From assembly GCA_951812925.1 (NCBI GenBank), contig OX638372.1:10011410-10075409 (forward strand): a stretch of DNA of 64,000 bases, written 5' to 3'. This document shows positions 11,501 through 22,795 of the stretch, piece by piece. The notes under the pieces are model-generated. The model did not search any database and was not told the origin of the DNA. It saw only the letters and a list, made by a program, of their open reading frames with translations. Made by a program: the position numbers and the translations under genes. Position 1 is the stretch's first letter. Each line of letters begins with the position of its first letter. This stretch comes from Calliopum simillimum. Taxonomy: Eukaryota > Arthropoda > Insecta > Diptera > Lauxaniidae.

Positions 11501-14500
11501 ATGTTAAAAGCGCTCTACGACTTCCAGGCTGTCTATCCAAAGACCATCAGTTTTGATGAAGGCGAATATTTCATCCTATATCAGACATCGGCACGTCAGA
11601 GAAACTGGTGGCAAGTAGTCAGCATGAAGGGCAACATTGGCTTCGTTCCTTCCAATTATGTAATGAAGATAAAGGTAAGTATTTTGCATCCTTAATAATC
11701 TGAGACTGGGTAGGGTGTTGTCTTCTCGCAATGCAAGTTGATTAAAAGAAAATCAATGCGGGAAATACGAAAAACCAATTGCACTTTGACTTTTACTGTT
11801 TTGACTTCTCTACGGCATGCATGTGCTCATATTATAACATTAAGTGTTACAAAATGCCCATTTCAAAGAGTCATGCAACGACTTTTGGTTCAATGATGCG
11901 ACACCAAGATGCTTTCCATTATGCAAAAGAATTAAATTAGCAAAAACGCTCTTGTGAATTCTATTTTTTACAGTTTTACTTTATCTGTTACTGTTTTTTA
12001 AAAGGGCGGGGTCTTTTGCATTGATTTTTTACACAGCGGTTGTTCAAATTTTGGAGTACTGTAATGATTTTTATTTGTCACAATAAGCTCCGTTCAAAAT
12101 TTGCGTAGATTTTCACGTTTCAAATGTGCTGCAAATGCTCTTGTCTCCTTTTACTCTACGCGAAGACTAGTGCCTCTATACAACTCCTCCATTATGCACG
12201 CTGGAATGGAACTAGCTTTGGTAAATTTTCTTAAAGTACTTGGTGGCCGTAGGACCATCTAATATATAGTTAGTGGAGTCAAGAGTTCTGGTGAGGATAT
12301 CGGATGATGTTGGAAAATTTATGGTCTCCGAAAAATTATGAAATTGAAAATAAATTTTGTCTGAAAATTCAAAAAGTTTGTATATTTTTAAGTTTTTTAG
12401 TGCTCTGCAACCGGATATGATAATGAAAAATGATTTCGACCACCCAGTCACCCCTTAATAACCGCCCTGTGGGGGAATTGAAATCATTTTGCGTTATCAT
12501 ATTCAGTTTCAGAGGACTGAAAAACCTAAAAATATACAAACATTTTCAATTATCATAAAAAGAGGGCTTTCAACCCCCAGGGCCGGTTATAAGGATGTGC
12601 TAGAGGATGAATCAGTAATTCATATAACTTGTTATCGTCATTATCGATTTCAGAGCACTAAATAAGATAAAAAGTTATGTGTACACAGTTCCGCCCCTCT
12701 TGTAACTGCCTTAAACAGAACATATTCGTTTGATTTTTTTTTGTTTTTTTGGAATTTTTGACCTTCCTATGTATGTATTAAATACTAATTTTTTAAACCA
12801 TAAAACCATAGAATGTTGATTATTGTCAATTAAATTTGCGTACATGGCAGACAACAGTTTCGAGTACTACTTGAAAACACCCTACATTCAAAGCATTTAA
12901 AATGTAGTTTAAGGTTATTGACACGTTTAAGTTCTTGAGCACAAATTGCCAGTTTTAGATGTAACTTGTGTGATTTTTTTGCGTTGCTGCAATCGTGTAG
13001 TGTTAATATAAGAGGGAAGGTGACATGTTGGGCGGTATATTTATGCTGAGAGAACCCCTTTGCTATAGCTGCATTTTTGTACAGTTAAAAGATTTGCATG
13101 TAATAAATTTATGAACAAAAAAATATTAAAAATTAAAAATAGTGATGTTAACAGGAAAAATATTGAGTACACAATAAAAAATTCTAAAAATATTAATTAG
13201 CAACACTGTGTTAGTAAAAGATTCTAACACTGAAGGGGAAATACGATTCAAGTGAGCTTAGTAAGTGATCGTTTGGAACTTTAACGGTAAAGCTCTAACT
13301 CGAATCATTTCACAAAACACATTCCATTTACCTTTTCAAAACATGAAACTGAAACTGCTTCACAAAACTATCAAAAATGGTCCATAACTAGTACATTTCT
13401 CAACCGATTTTCATGTTCTGACCTAGTTTGGAAAGTATCTATCCCTCATATAGTCGGGTTAATACTAAAACTAGACACTTATATTTTTGATGTTTTGAAA
13501 AAAGGCTTCTTAAGTTTTTAGAGAATCACTTTTGTATAGGATTTAGAAGTTTTCAACTTTTGCTTTTTTTGCATAAAGTTGGATGGTTTAACCGACGATA
13601 TGAGTCCAATACAAAGATGGTATCTTTACCGGACTACGAGTTATATGTAGTTTTTTAATATTTCAAAATAAACATCTCTTCTATAGGCTTAGTAACTCCT
13701 GAACCAGTAAATATTATACTATCTATCTCAACTTCCATGTAACTACCAACAAATTTGGCAACTCTTAAAACCTGTGTTTGCATATTAAATATTTAAAGTG
13801 ATAAAAAATAAACACTGCATTTCGCAGGCAGCAATTGGACTTTTTTTTTTTTTTTTTTGAAGGATGTTTAGCCTTTGCTTGTATTTGCACATCATTTGTG
13901 TATGATGTTATTTCCCCTTTGATATCATCTTACACAAGTCGTTAAATGTTTCGACGTTTTATTGCCGCATCGAAAATCTAATGCACTTTATGTAATACTT
14001 TTCAAAATTTAAAAGCGAAAGACCTAAATTTCTTAGCAGAACATATAAATATTTCAGCATAAAATAATCAAAAAATGGCACATTCTACATATCTACTCAG
14101 TTTAACCCGGGAATTTGTGATATGAAAATTTATATAACTTTGAATCCATTTCTTAATGTTTTTTTTTTTTACGACAGGTTGAACCTGACTTCCTCATTAG
14201 TTTCCTAAATTCGTCTATTGAATCGTTAGAGAAATCAAAAGATACCGAAATTAATGGAATTATGCAAAAAGATGAACTTTTGGATAGATTGCGCGAAAAG
14301 AAAATTGCAATGGAAAAGCTGTACTTGGTAAGATACGAATATCCACAAGTAGAATATATGACATATTAATATTATATAACTTTAACCTAATCAGGATGGC
14401 AGCGAACGTGACAATGACTCTTCGTTGTCCTTTTCACAAAGCATTGGTGATACAAGTTACAAAATACATCAGAGCAGCAATCAAAATGGCTCTGAGGGCG

Positions 14501-16757
14501 ATATCGACCTGCAGCATAGTCATCCACATAGTCCACAATCAAAACGTCTTGACTCCAATAAAAAATCCATGTCTAGCCCATCTGTTGGTGTTGCAATGCC
14601 ACATATCATTCAAGAATCACCCAGTATGGGTTCTATGCAAGTGGCGCAATGCAGCAACAGCGTTAACAATACTACAACAGCAACAACAACAGCAAATACA
14701 GCTACGGCTGCAACTACTTCGAATAGCAATACTTCAAAGGCCAATGATATCGCACAGGATAATAGCATAACGTCGGAGCCATCAGAGACAACAACAACAA
14801 CTACTACAACTAGTGAAGATGTAGTGACCACATACAAGGAGACGAGTCAGTCAGCTATAAGCACTAAACACGCACAACGCAATATAAGCTCTTCCAATGG
14901 TCGAAATGGTAATGATACGCCAAGAAATAGTATTAGTGGAAGCGGCGGTGCTGCAGCATCAGATTTAAGCGAGCAATTATCAGATGATAAAATAGTATCA
15001 ACTGAAAAATCGGATGCAAGTGATGCACCAGCAATAAGTGGCCGCAATGGTAGTGGTTCTGGTATGAAAGGTGCTAGCGGTGATGGCGACACTGTCCAGA
15101 GTGCTGAAAATAGTCAAGCATTGGAAGACAGTGAAGATAGCACTATTGAACGTCATCGGCAGTTGCACACCGCCGTATCAGGTTATCCACGTGAGAACCT
15201 TAAAGTAGAATCATCTGATGTGTATCAGATTGTTGATGTTATACGTCGGAATACGAACTTAAGTTTTGATCTATCATGTGAAGCACTACGTGTGGTATTG
15301 ACTAGCTTGGAACAGTTGTATAATGGAGAGATAAATCCATATTTAGAGGCGGTTGCTATACATGTCACAGAAAAGGTTGAGACGCCAAAAGAACTGCTCG
15401 GTATAACTCATGATTCTAAGCGTTTACAGTATATATTCGCACAATTAGCTGACTGTAAAAACGATTCGGAACAACGGACTTGGATGCTCTATGAGGATGA
15501 GGATGATATTGTGCAATTTCTAGAGGAATTGGTTGAAATTTTGGTAAGTTACAGACGAGTTTAAATTTTTCCACGATAATCGTAAATTATAATTTAAATT
15601 TATGGTTTATCGCTTAGAAAAATGCTGATGAAAACATAAGCTGCTACGAAATGTCATGCGATCAATATCAGGTACTCATTAACCTAGTTCAATACTATCA
15701 GATGGAAACTCGTTGGGCAATAAAACGTTTATTGCTAAAAGCTTTTACTGCAGCTTGTCATTTGGATCACATTATTGTGGATATACTTTTGACATCGGTG
15801 CTACCTTTGGAAATTGTAAGGCTTAGATTGTACGCTATATAAATGCGTTACTCTTGACTATACATTTCAGGTTGAAGATATGAAAACAAATTTTGCCAAT
15901 CTGGAAAAATTTAAAGAACTTGTCAAAATGTTAACTATCATTTTTTCATTGGGACAACCTATGCCTGTTAATCATCAAGGTACTGCTATAATTTTCTTTA
16001 AATTCAAAAGTTGAATTAATTGTTTTTTCATTCTTGCAGACTATCTTGGCGTACATTTTGCAAGCTTTTTGCTAGAAATTGTGGAGGGTAACAATCCTGA
16101 GGTTTTGGTCGACATGGTTATTGCCTTAATTTTAGCCTTCAATTTACAATTTACTGACTTTACACAAAATGTCGTTGTCGAAGCAATGCAAAGTTTACCA
16201 ACAGCAAAAGCTTTCACTGAGAAAATACTATTGCTGCTCAACAGAGAAGGTATCATTTGAAGATTAAAAAAAAAAACGTTTAATAACTTTTATTGATATG
16301 TTTTTCTATATTTTGCAGAGGATCCTATAAAAATGCTTAAGCACTCTAGTGATACCATGAACTCTGTTTTAAAAATGTTTATTGATATATTTAGTATACC
16401 AGATACAGCAGGAATGTTTTATACAAACGATAATAAAGTTTTAATAGATATACTTGTCAGACAATTGTCCGATTTATGCGCAGGAAATCCAGTAAGTGAT
16501 TATGCAAGTGAGCTGCAGACAGTAGTTCCCAACTTTAATATGCTCATTTTTTATTTTTCTTTTAGCTAAGACGCTGCTATTTAGAATTATGTCGACGCAT
16601 TTTACGTAACACTAACTATCAAGAGCATCAGCATCGTAAGCAAGATCTAATGAAAATCTTTACACGCATCTTTTGTGAAGAAACCGAATGCAGCGTTTCC
16701 GATCAACAGTTAGTGCGTGAAATTGCCAATGAATTTCCACAACTTTTTAAAGCGTAA
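11501..16757 (+). CDS. SPIN90/NCKIPSD-like SH3 adaptor for actin assembly
   Basis: SPIN90 (also called NCKIPSD, WISH or DIP) activates Arp2/3 to make linear actin filaments and links Nck and WASP signalling to the cortex. Eight coding exons: 11501-11674, 14178-14327, 14395-15543, 15618-15815, 15871-15979, 16040-16249, 16319-16491 and 16566-16757. All have GT/AG borders and join in frame, giving 784 residues. Residues 1-58 are an SH3 domain (ALYDFQAVYPKTISFDEGEY ... NWWQVV ... GFVPSNYVMKI). Residues 109 to about 355 are low-complexity Ser/Thr/Asn-rich linker, including a CAA/ACA-repeat-coded stretch. From about 360 to the end is the helical leucine-rich/armadillo-like SPIN90 domain, which holds the Arp2/3-binding surface. 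It is slightly longer than the human protein because of the linker. Intron 1 is 2.5 kb. AATAAA lies at 16780. Confidence 0.9.
12374..12545. repeat. Inverted repeat in SPIN90 intron 1
   Basis: The arm at 12374-12440 (AAGTTTGTATATTTTTAAGT ... GATATGATAATGAAAAATGA) faces its reverse complement at 12478-12545 around a loop with CCGCCCTGTGGGGG. A third, weaker copy follows near 12620-12710. It is probably an old foldback or MITE remnant. Confidence 0.55.
12546..14177 (+). other. Remainder of SPIN90 intron 1
   Basis: AT-rich intron. The 13380-13700 part has the style of a dispersed repeat (phrases about TATAGTCGGGTTAATAC and CTATAGGCTTAGTAACTCC) but no boundary could be set. Long T runs occur at 13841 and 14160. 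No exon is supported. Confidence 0.4.
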
Positions 16758-17413
16758 AAAATTTTCTGAAAAACAACGTAATAAAGTCAAGTATTTACTG
16801 ATTTGCATTTGTTATTCTCTCTTTGTTGCTAACATAATTTGATAAGCGTTATGTTTATGTAATTCGTTAGCATTATTTTAAGTTTGTTATTTAAAAATGT
16901 TCAATAATTTGTATTATATTTGAAATGGCAAATTTTTTGTCCCTTTAGAAGTTAAATTGTAAAATACAACTCAAAAATGTAATTGGTTATTTATATAAGT
17001 TTCGTGTAACAAAATAAGTAGTAATATTTACTTGCATTTAAATATTTTTTAGGAATTCTTGAAATATTGCATTTTTTAATTGGATTTGCATAATTATTCT
17101 ATACTAAAAATTGCCATTAAATTTGTAAAACTGAACTAGTCGTGGATTTGTTTTAGAATCATAATTTAATAAAATCACATTACACTAAATGAATGTTACC
17201 TTAATGTTAGTTAATAATTAATATAGTTTATTTACATCTTATGAAAATAGTTATTAAGTAAAAAATGTAATACAGAAAGAAACCATAATAGTTAAACATT
17301 TATAAATTTAAAGAGTTCAAAATTTTTTAAATTTTCATTAATAATAAAAGCTAAAAATGAGCTTTTTTAATAATAGTAATTCATTTTGGTTATTTCGCAT
17401 CTTGTATATTAAG
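16758..17413. other. AT-rich spacer downstream of SPIN90
   Basis: 3'UTR and spacer. AATAAA at 16780-16785 is the probable poly(A) signal. Nothing else is seen. Confidence 0.45.
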
Positions 17414-18030
17414 ATATGCATAGATATGAGGAGTGATTTTTCAAAAGGGCGTAAAACCACTTCCAACCTCGAACAAACCTAAGAATGCCATCGCCATTAC
17501 CATCCTAAAATGCATCCTCTAGTTCAAAATTCATCACAAAAAATGCATTTTTCCAAGGTAAAATCGTGATCAAAAGTCGCATTTCAGAACAAAAGGGCTT
17601 ATTTCCATATAATTTCATAGAAATTTTTAGAGTTTGATGCAAAAAGACGTATTTTGAATAGTGGCCAAAAAAACTTTTAATACTTTTAATATGTCCCAGG
17701 CTATATAGGTGCTTACATACCATGCCTATAGACATCAAAATAAACTTCCAAATGGTAAAATAACAGTGATTTCGAAACAAAAGGGCTTATTTCCAAACGT
17801 TTCAGAACAAAAGGGCTTATTTCCAAATGTTTTTTACTTTTTGCAATTACTACAAATATTTACAACAAAAATGTTAAGGGAATTAGAATCTTTGGTCAAC
17901 TCGCTATAACACTGGAGACATTAAAATAAAATAAATTATTGTAAACAGCCCATTAAAGCTTTTTGTCATTACTGAAAATTTGTTTAACATGGTTTTACGC
18001 CCTTTTGAAAAAACACTCCTCATATGCATA
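17414..18030. mobile_element. Non-autonomous TIR element, about 0.6 kb
   Basis: Terminal inverted repeats of about 35 bp: the left reads GAGGAGTGATTTTTCAAAAG then GGCGTAAAACCA, and the right in reverse reads GAGGAGTGTTTTTTCAAAAG then GGCGTAAAACCA. ATATGCATA occurs just outside both ends (17414-17422 and 18022-18030) and may be a 9-bp target duplication, although five extra bases separate it from the left repeat. Inside, ACAAAAGGGCTTATTTCCA occurs three times. No transposase frame is present. Confidence 0.75.
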
Positions 18031-18141
18031 TGAGATTTTCCGTTTTGATCTTGTCAGCTAGTTAACACATAATACTGTAGGAATATACAGAGATAGTTAA
18101 TAACTTGAGCTAAAATAACGTTTTCATGTATTTAAAACAAG

Positions 18142-18725
18142 GCTGAGCCAAGCACAATCAGCGCAGAATTTAGACACAATGGGGGTTATCGTGAATCAAG
18201 ATTTCCGGGGAATTTTCTTAAACTGCAATAGAGAATGCACGGCAGTTTGAGAAAATTCCCCGGGAATCTTGATTCACGATAACCCCCAATATTTTCCAAA
18301 TTTCTCAAAACTACAACACCCATGAAAAAAGTTTTTTTTTTTTTGTTTACTTTTCTACAAGAAAAACAATGCATGTTTCAATAACTTTCAAAATTTCTCG
18401 GAATTACAACACCCATAAAAACTTGTATTTCTTGTTTTCTTTTTCATACACAAAAGAATCGAACTCAAAGTTGATACGAAGTCGTGAATAATCAGTCGTT
18501 GTTGTTTTATGTTGGTTGCGTAGAAAAAAAAAAAACCACAAAAACAATTTTTCGTGGGTGTTGCAATTCCGTGAAATTTTGAAAATTATTGAAATATTGA
18601 GTTTGTTGTAGACGAGTCTAAAAAAAAACAGCAATTTTTCATGTAGTTTCAAAAAATTTGGAAAATATGGAAATAATGTTTTTGTTGTAGGCGAGCCAAA
18701 ATTATCTCACTTTTATTCTACGCTA
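18142..18725. mobile_element. Foldback element, copy 1
   Basis: It begins TGAGCCAAGCACAATCAGCG and ends ATTATCTCACTTTTATTCTA. The arms (about 18290-18420 versus 18530-18670) match in inverted order, including CAAAACTACAACACCCATGA, TTCAATAACTTTCAAAATTT and TTTTCCAAATTT. A second, shorter copy lies at 57446-57720. The 18181-18287 palindrome sits inside the left arm and looks like a later insertion. Confidence 0.65.
18181..18287 (+). repeat. Near-perfect 46-bp hairpin palindrome
   Basis: The arm 18181-18226 starts GGGGGTTATCGTGAATCAAG and the arm 18242-18287 is its reverse complement with two differences, around a 15-nt loop. Both differences are U opposite G if the + strand is transcribed, so a + strand RNA would be paired along the full stem, whereas a - strand RNA would have two A-C mismatches. 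It could be a small palindromic MITE or an RNA hairpin locus. Confidence 0.8.
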
Positions 18726-20155
18726 AAAACCTTGGTTTAAAAGAGTGTCTGCAAAATTTTAGAGAATTATGTTTAAGAGAATAAAGATAGAAGGTGGAAA
18801 GGATAGAAAGAGAAAGATAGATTGTTGACTGCACAATTGTGCTATAGAATGACGATCACTGATTTAAAATTTAAAAAAAATTTAATGATTCTCTCATACA
18901 AATAGTCTCACATGTTGCTTTTGAAAACTGTTCTGAAATTAACCAAAATTAATTACCATCATCGAAAAGCAAACATTGGAAGACTTTTTTTTAAACGATT
19001 ATTGGCGGAAGTAAACAGTCATGCTTTATATAGAATGAAACCTTAGGACAATTGTAGTGAAAATTTTAAGATAAATTGCAACAGAATTAATGAACATAAC
19101 TTTAATAGTTTAATAGAAATAACAAGAATAAACAACTTAACAACCTTCCTATTGAAATAAAAAGGAAGCAAAAAATGCATTATTTCTTTTCCAATAAATT
19201 GTTAACATTAGTTAAATATTGTCATAATGAAAATTTAAAATAATAAATTTCCAAATATTGGATAAATTTTATATTAAAGATAATGCGCAAATGGTCGACG
19301 GCTAAGAGAAATTTTAAATTAAACAAATAATGTCATTATAATTCTCATTATTAAATAAAACTATTATAAACGAATCGAATTATTAACGAAATATCGTTAA
19401 ATTTGACTATATAATCTATGAATATTTAAATCATGTTAGAACCATATAAATCAAAATTTTAAAATCACGACTTAAAAGTAAAACTTACTAATAATATACT
19501 CACATTTTTAAACAAAAAATATGTAACAATTTCAAAATGCAAAATACATTTTTGTGTTGGAAAAAAACTATGTTATTATGTTATTTTCATTTTCGTAGAA
19601 ATATTCTATTTTAACTTATTGATTAATCAAAACCAAAGGTTTTCATTTTACTCTAAAGTAAAATTAATATATTCATGTATATGAAAAATTGTTAAAATAT
19701 TTTAAACACTTTATTTTCAGTTATTTGTTGTCATTGGAAAATTATATATTTCTTTCTAAAGTTAAAAGTTTGTTCATCATCGCAATAGTAACAAATTGAA
19801 ACAAATAAATAAAAAACGCACTGATTCTAACACATGCACAAACAGTGAATTTTAAATTGTATCGTATTCGTATCTCTCTCGTAAGTCACTATTAAAATTA
19901 ATTGATTAATTTATATATGTACATGTGCATGTATCTGAGTTTATATTGTCTTTTAGTACGTATAAATTGAATTTTTGTGCAATATTTACAAAAAAGTTGT
20001 AATAGAAAACATTTATTTCGAACAAGCATTAAATGGAAGATAACAATAATAGCTTAATTTTATTACAAACAACAAAACTGGAAAAGAACCATATCATCTT
20101 TTGGTGAGAAATATTTGTAACGTTAAGGTAGCTTTATGAAAAGTACAAAATTTTC
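18726..20155. other. AT-rich spacer
   Basis: No gene, clear repeat boundary or RNA is seen. Confidence 0.4.
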
Positions 20156-20159
20156 TTTG

Positions 20160-20640
20160 GAAACGTTGTGCACTATGATTCCGAATCCAAAATTTAGAAT
20201 CAGCTAGCTACAAAATACCCCTAGCCACATTTTGGATTCACCATTTTGTTTTCAAAAAATTGATCACGAATTCGGAATCAGCGACCTCAAAAACATCCCT
20301 AGTCACAATTTTGTTGGGATATAATCATTTCATGAGAAAATTCTCCACCATTTTGGATCTGCCATTTTGTTTCGAAAAAGTTGATCCCGAAATCGAAATC
20401 AGCGACCTCAAAAACCTCTCTAGCGACAATTCTGTTGGGATGTAATCATATCTTGAGGAATTTGTTCGCCATTTTGTTTTCAAAAAAGGCTTATTCTAAC
20501 TTCGGAAGTAGCGACCCGCAAAACCCCTCTACCACAATTTTCTCGTGAAATATTAATTTTTTTGATCTGCCATTTTGATTTTAAAAAAATGTTTTCCAGA
20601 TTTATAATAATCAGCAACCCTAAAAACATATAAGCTGATT
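20160..20640. repeat. Tandem repeat, about four units of 100-121 bp
   Basis: Each unit carries CCATTTTGTTTTC, GAATCAGCGACCTCAAAAAC and CCTCTAGCGACAATTTTGTT. The word CCATTTTG starts at about 20241, 20362, 20469 and 20571, so the spacing falls from 121 to 102 bp as units diverge. Confidence 0.7.
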
Positions 20641-20769
20641 TTTTTTTTTGTGTTAACAACGAGCTGGAAGGACTTATTACCGGCTAGAATCGCAGCTTAG
20701 ATCACTGTGCGGCATCGAGTAGGCCTAATCTTTCTCATTGAACCCTTCCTTTTTTTCCAATTGGGTCAA

Positions 20770-20985
20770 AACATTACGTGTACAAGATATCTTCCATTGA
20801 AATATTTGTGAGTACTTTGGTTGCATTATCGTAAATAATGCTCATAAAATACCGATTTAAACGTTTTTTATTGACGAAGCCAGTGGACAAAATTTCATCG
20901 AATTATCTTGCTTAGTTTTCCTGTGAAAATTACAGACTAGAAGACGGACATGGCTAAATTGATTACTCGGATCACAGACCTAGGG
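20770..20985 (+). repeat. Fragment of the GCCACGCCC-class element
   Basis: TTTGGTTGCATTATCGTAAA, ATTTCATCGAATTATCTTGC and AGACGGACATGGCTA match the last third of the 35069-35826 element in the same orientation. Confidence 0.6.
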
Positions 20986-20988
20986 ATG

Positions 20989-21106
20989 AATTGCCGCATC
21001 CGTGAACGTACAATTCGTGACGTAAGATCATGCATTTAGAAATGCGAAATACATGTGAAATACATGATATTACGTTACGAGTTGTACGTTCGCGGATGTG
21101 GCGATT
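20989..21106. repeat. Imperfect hairpin, about 48-bp arms
   Basis: The arm at 20990-21037 (TTGCCGCATCCGTGAACGTA and on) faces 21058-21106, which in reverse reads TCGCCACATCCGCGAACGTA. There are roughly eight mismatches and a 20-nt loop containing AGAAATGCGAAATACATGTG. Confidence 0.65.
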
Positions 21107-22795
21107 CGACTCCTGATCGATAAAAACGGCTGCCATATACGGAATCAGCAACCGATAATTAACCAAAAAAGTTTTCGAGATCAAATTCAAAATTAGTTTA
21201 TTCCAATTTGTTGCTCTGAGAAATCTTAGAGGCAAAAATCCCAAACAAACGTATGATTTTGAAGAAAAGTAACACATACCTTAGAAATATAAAGTGGAAG
21301 CAGAAAAACTTGGGCAAAAAATGATGTGTTCTCTTACAACTTTACCAAAAAAAGATATGGATTAAAATGAGTCATCTTAAATTTATTTTTTTTTGTTTCC
21401 GAAATAAAGTCAAATATTCGATCCTTGAAAAAAGGCAGTTTTATTTTGAAACTAGATACGCAAATAAGGATGTACAGGTCATGCTCTCCGGAAATCATTC
21501 AGTGCAGATAAAGTGCAATTCATAAGGTACTAGATAGACCAATAGACCAAAGGCAACTGTAAAAGGTGTTTGGAGAAGAATCTCAAATCATCTCGAATTT
21601 GAAAATGTATGAAAAAAAAAAAAAAAAATAAATAAATTGGAAAACTTTAAAGCTCCAAAACCTGTCACCACATTGTGCTTTAAGCAGCTTAAACATTTTT
21701 TCACAGATTTCTATGTAGACAGTATGCGTTTGAATTGCAAAACTCCAGGAATATGTGGAGAAGCCTCAAGAAGACATTTGCAATCAAATAGTGAAAAAGT
21801 CGAGTTAAATCTGGAATGACCGCAAGAAGATTGCATTATTTTGGCTTTATTATGAATAAATATTCTCGAGAATTTTTATTCATGATAAGGCCCATTTTTT
21901 CTCTTTAATTGGACGTAATAAGGTTGCTGTCGGCTTTCTCCCCCAATATGTGAACGTTATTCTTCTATGTTAATAATTTTTTCCTTGTGCATATACCATT
22001 CCCCAAGTATTATAAAAACAAATATATATATTTCAGAGTTTCAATTAAATTTTCGAATTTTATTTCCAATTTTTTACTTTCTCATAAAAAAAGTGTTTTA
22101 ACATAATCTGTCACAGCATTTTCGCTTTTTTTACAAAGCTTAATTTAAAAAATTATTTTCGTTTACAATTTTTTTTTTTTCACAAAAATTTAGTATACAT
22201 CATTTTATTAATTATAAAATAATTCCTTAAAATGTTATAATGACGCTTAAGGACTTAAAAGTAGTAAATGCATTTTTCTCTGGTACGTATTCAGGTTTAA
22301 TAATTTCTTCTTTTTTTTTAGAAAAAATAGCCCCTGAGAATATTTACCATTATGGTATGGATTTTAAGAAGTCTATTTTTTGTTTGTAAATATTTAACTA
22401 CAACAAAAATAAATAGTCTTTATACAGCAGTTATTAAGTTGCTGTTTTGAAAACTACAAACCCTTAAAATTAAAACTTGCTAACTTATACGCTAGTATTT
22501 ACAATACCTATGGTTAACTTACTGGATATGACTTATTACTAAAACTAAATAAATAATTTTCCAAATAGTTTTCTTTTAACTAATAGGACTTTTTTCGCAG
22601 ACTCACATAAGTAGTCTATGTATATACTATAACTATTTGAGAAAACTTTTATTAACACAATACTCGTAGAGTTTAAAATTTTCTTAAATGCATTAAAATT
22701 CGAGCATTTTCGTTTCCACGCAAGTAACCCATACTAAACTAACGACTATTAATACACAGTACTTGGAGATAATCTTGAAATTTTAATTTCCAAAA
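21107..22795. other. AT-rich spacer before the aminotransferase 3' end
   Basis: Includes the probable 3'UTR of the - strand aminotransferase gene. No gene is supported; the 60-residue + frame at 21637 shows no domain and no splice or promoter context. Confidence 0.4.

Noticed and set aside
14396..14837. Open frames on both strands overlapping SPIN90 exon 3
   Set aside because: They are shadows of the CAA/ACA-rich coding linker in other frames and have no domain or splice support.
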